This document shows positions 63,001-64,000 of a stretch of DNA of 64,000 bases, piece by piece. The notes beneath the pieces were generated by a model, which was not told the DNA's origin, searched no databases, and saw only the letters and a program-made list of their open reading frames with translations. Both the position numbers and the translations under genes were made by a program. This stretch comes from Himantopus leucocephalus (Eukaryota > Chordata > Aves > Charadriiformes > Recurvirostridae). The stretch is taken from the NCBI GenBank assembly GCA_003993805.1, contig RSEF01000004.1:74861051-74925050 (forward strand), given 5' to 3'. The first letter of the stretch is position 1. Every line of letters starts with the position of its first letter.

Positions 63001-64000
63001 GAAAGGGAACATTTGGGCATGGTGTCTTCCCTTAGCTGAACAGCTCGACCCGACTGAGGCAAGGTGGCACATTGTTTCAGTCTCCCCCAACCTGCTGTTT
63101 TTCAGAACAAAAGAAGTTGAAACTTAACATGTGTGCCCAGCTGTTGTTTGAATATATTTTGAATATTAGAGCCAGATTTTTAGCACCGAGCTGTACCCAG
63201 CGACCCCGTTGCCCAAGTAATGCTAGCAAAACCACCCTGGTAGGGCTTCACGGGAGACCTCAGCAGTCCCTCGCCGTTTGTGCCGTGGGCAGCACGGCTG
63301 CAGTTGTGCAAGCCCTACCGCGATAAGCCATTTGGCCGAATCTTCGGTTGAATTCTGATAAGTCCAGCTTTCACTGCATTTGAGTTGCCACACTTTTCGA
63401 GCACATCAGTTTTATAACTCAGGGAAAGCTGCATAATTACAGACACTAAAATAATGTGCTTCACAGTTTGTTCCCAGTGAAAAGTGCCTTTTAGCTTTGA
63501 GAGTCTGAAAATAACCAGGCTGTGAAAATTGGAACTGGGTTTTTTTTTCACATAGCACCAAACCAAAATCCTTTATACTCTCTCCAATTTGATTTTAAAA
63601 ATCAGCCGGTTTTCAGTGGCCTCACACCTTGCACTGGCTCTAGAGTGCACAATCAGGAGTATATCTAGCCAGCCTAAATTCCCTGTGCATCCTGTAATGT
63701 CAGCTCAAGCATCTCAGGGAAGCCTATACACTTTGCTTCACTGAATTGCAAGCAAAACTTGAATTCTTAATTTTGTAACACACTGTAACAAGCCTTATCA
63801 AGCAAATACAGATGACACAGGATTTTCAGTTATGGTGTGATTCTGGAGCATACCTTCATCTGGCTTTGTCTGGTATAACAACTCCCTGGAGCTTTCTGGT
63901 CCCTGAATACTGGCATCCTGTGGCAGATACCACAACACAGCCTCCTGGCTTAGCAGTTACTGCTCTTCAACACACAAAAACAGCAGTATGAAATCTTGTA
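60021..64000. other. non-coding region, no recognised gene
   Basis: A GC-richer patch near 60.6-61.8 kb has several short overlapping open frames on both strands but no motif or splice structure. The last 2 kb are AT-rich. A short CA run lies near 61320. Confidence 0.45.

Noticed and set aside
46990..64000. RHOH coding exon
   Set aside because: Expected by synteny, but no GTPase motif or 191-codon frame is present. It probably lies beyond the window.
1..64000. CRISPR arrays, tRNA or rRNA genes
   Set aside because: No regularly spaced repeats and no tRNA or rRNA signature was recognised by eye; a tRNA scan would be needed to be certain.

Overview
The window is vertebrate nuclear DNA, almost certainly from a bird. 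It is mostly non-coding, has short genes with introns, and carries several decayed CR1 LINE tails with the bird-type ATTCTATGATTCT ending. Two 100-N gaps and four single Ns show it comes from a draft assembly. By synteny it corresponds to the RBM47-CHRNA9-RHOH interval, in reverse orientation compared with human chromosome 4p14.

Left part (1-25 kb): the first 2 kb look like the 3' untranslated end of a + strand gene, most likely RBM47, ending at an AATAAA at 1993. A convergent intergenic region of about 23 kb follows with no recognisable coding sequence. It holds a CR1 remnant cut by a gap and three short false duplications around single Ns.

Middle (25.3-31.2 kb, minus strand): a complete five-exon CHRNA9, the nicotinic acetylcholine receptor alpha-9 subunit of hair cells. 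All splice sites and phases fit and give a 486-residue protein.

Right-centre (42.3-47.0 kb): the notable locus. Two paralogous genes derived from a tyrosine recombinase (integrase) stand head to head and diverge from one CpG island. Each has two exons, a TATA box, a short first exon with a shared peptide motif, a phase-1 intron, a large second exon and a 3' UTR of about 0.3 kb. Their proteins (379 and 356 residues) are about 60% identical over exon 2 by hand count. Both keep the first catalytic Arg, but both have Trp in place of the Arg of the HxxR motif, lack the usual Lys and stop before the catalytic Tyr. The simplest reading is a domesticated, catalytically dead recombinase that was duplicated and kept as a divergent pair. 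Both protein and promoter layout are inferences from sequence alone.

Right part (47-64 kb): no recognised coding sequence. It holds one clear CR1 3' tail, one 100-N gap and a few unassigned open stretches. RHOH, expected next by synteny, has no recognisable coding exon here.
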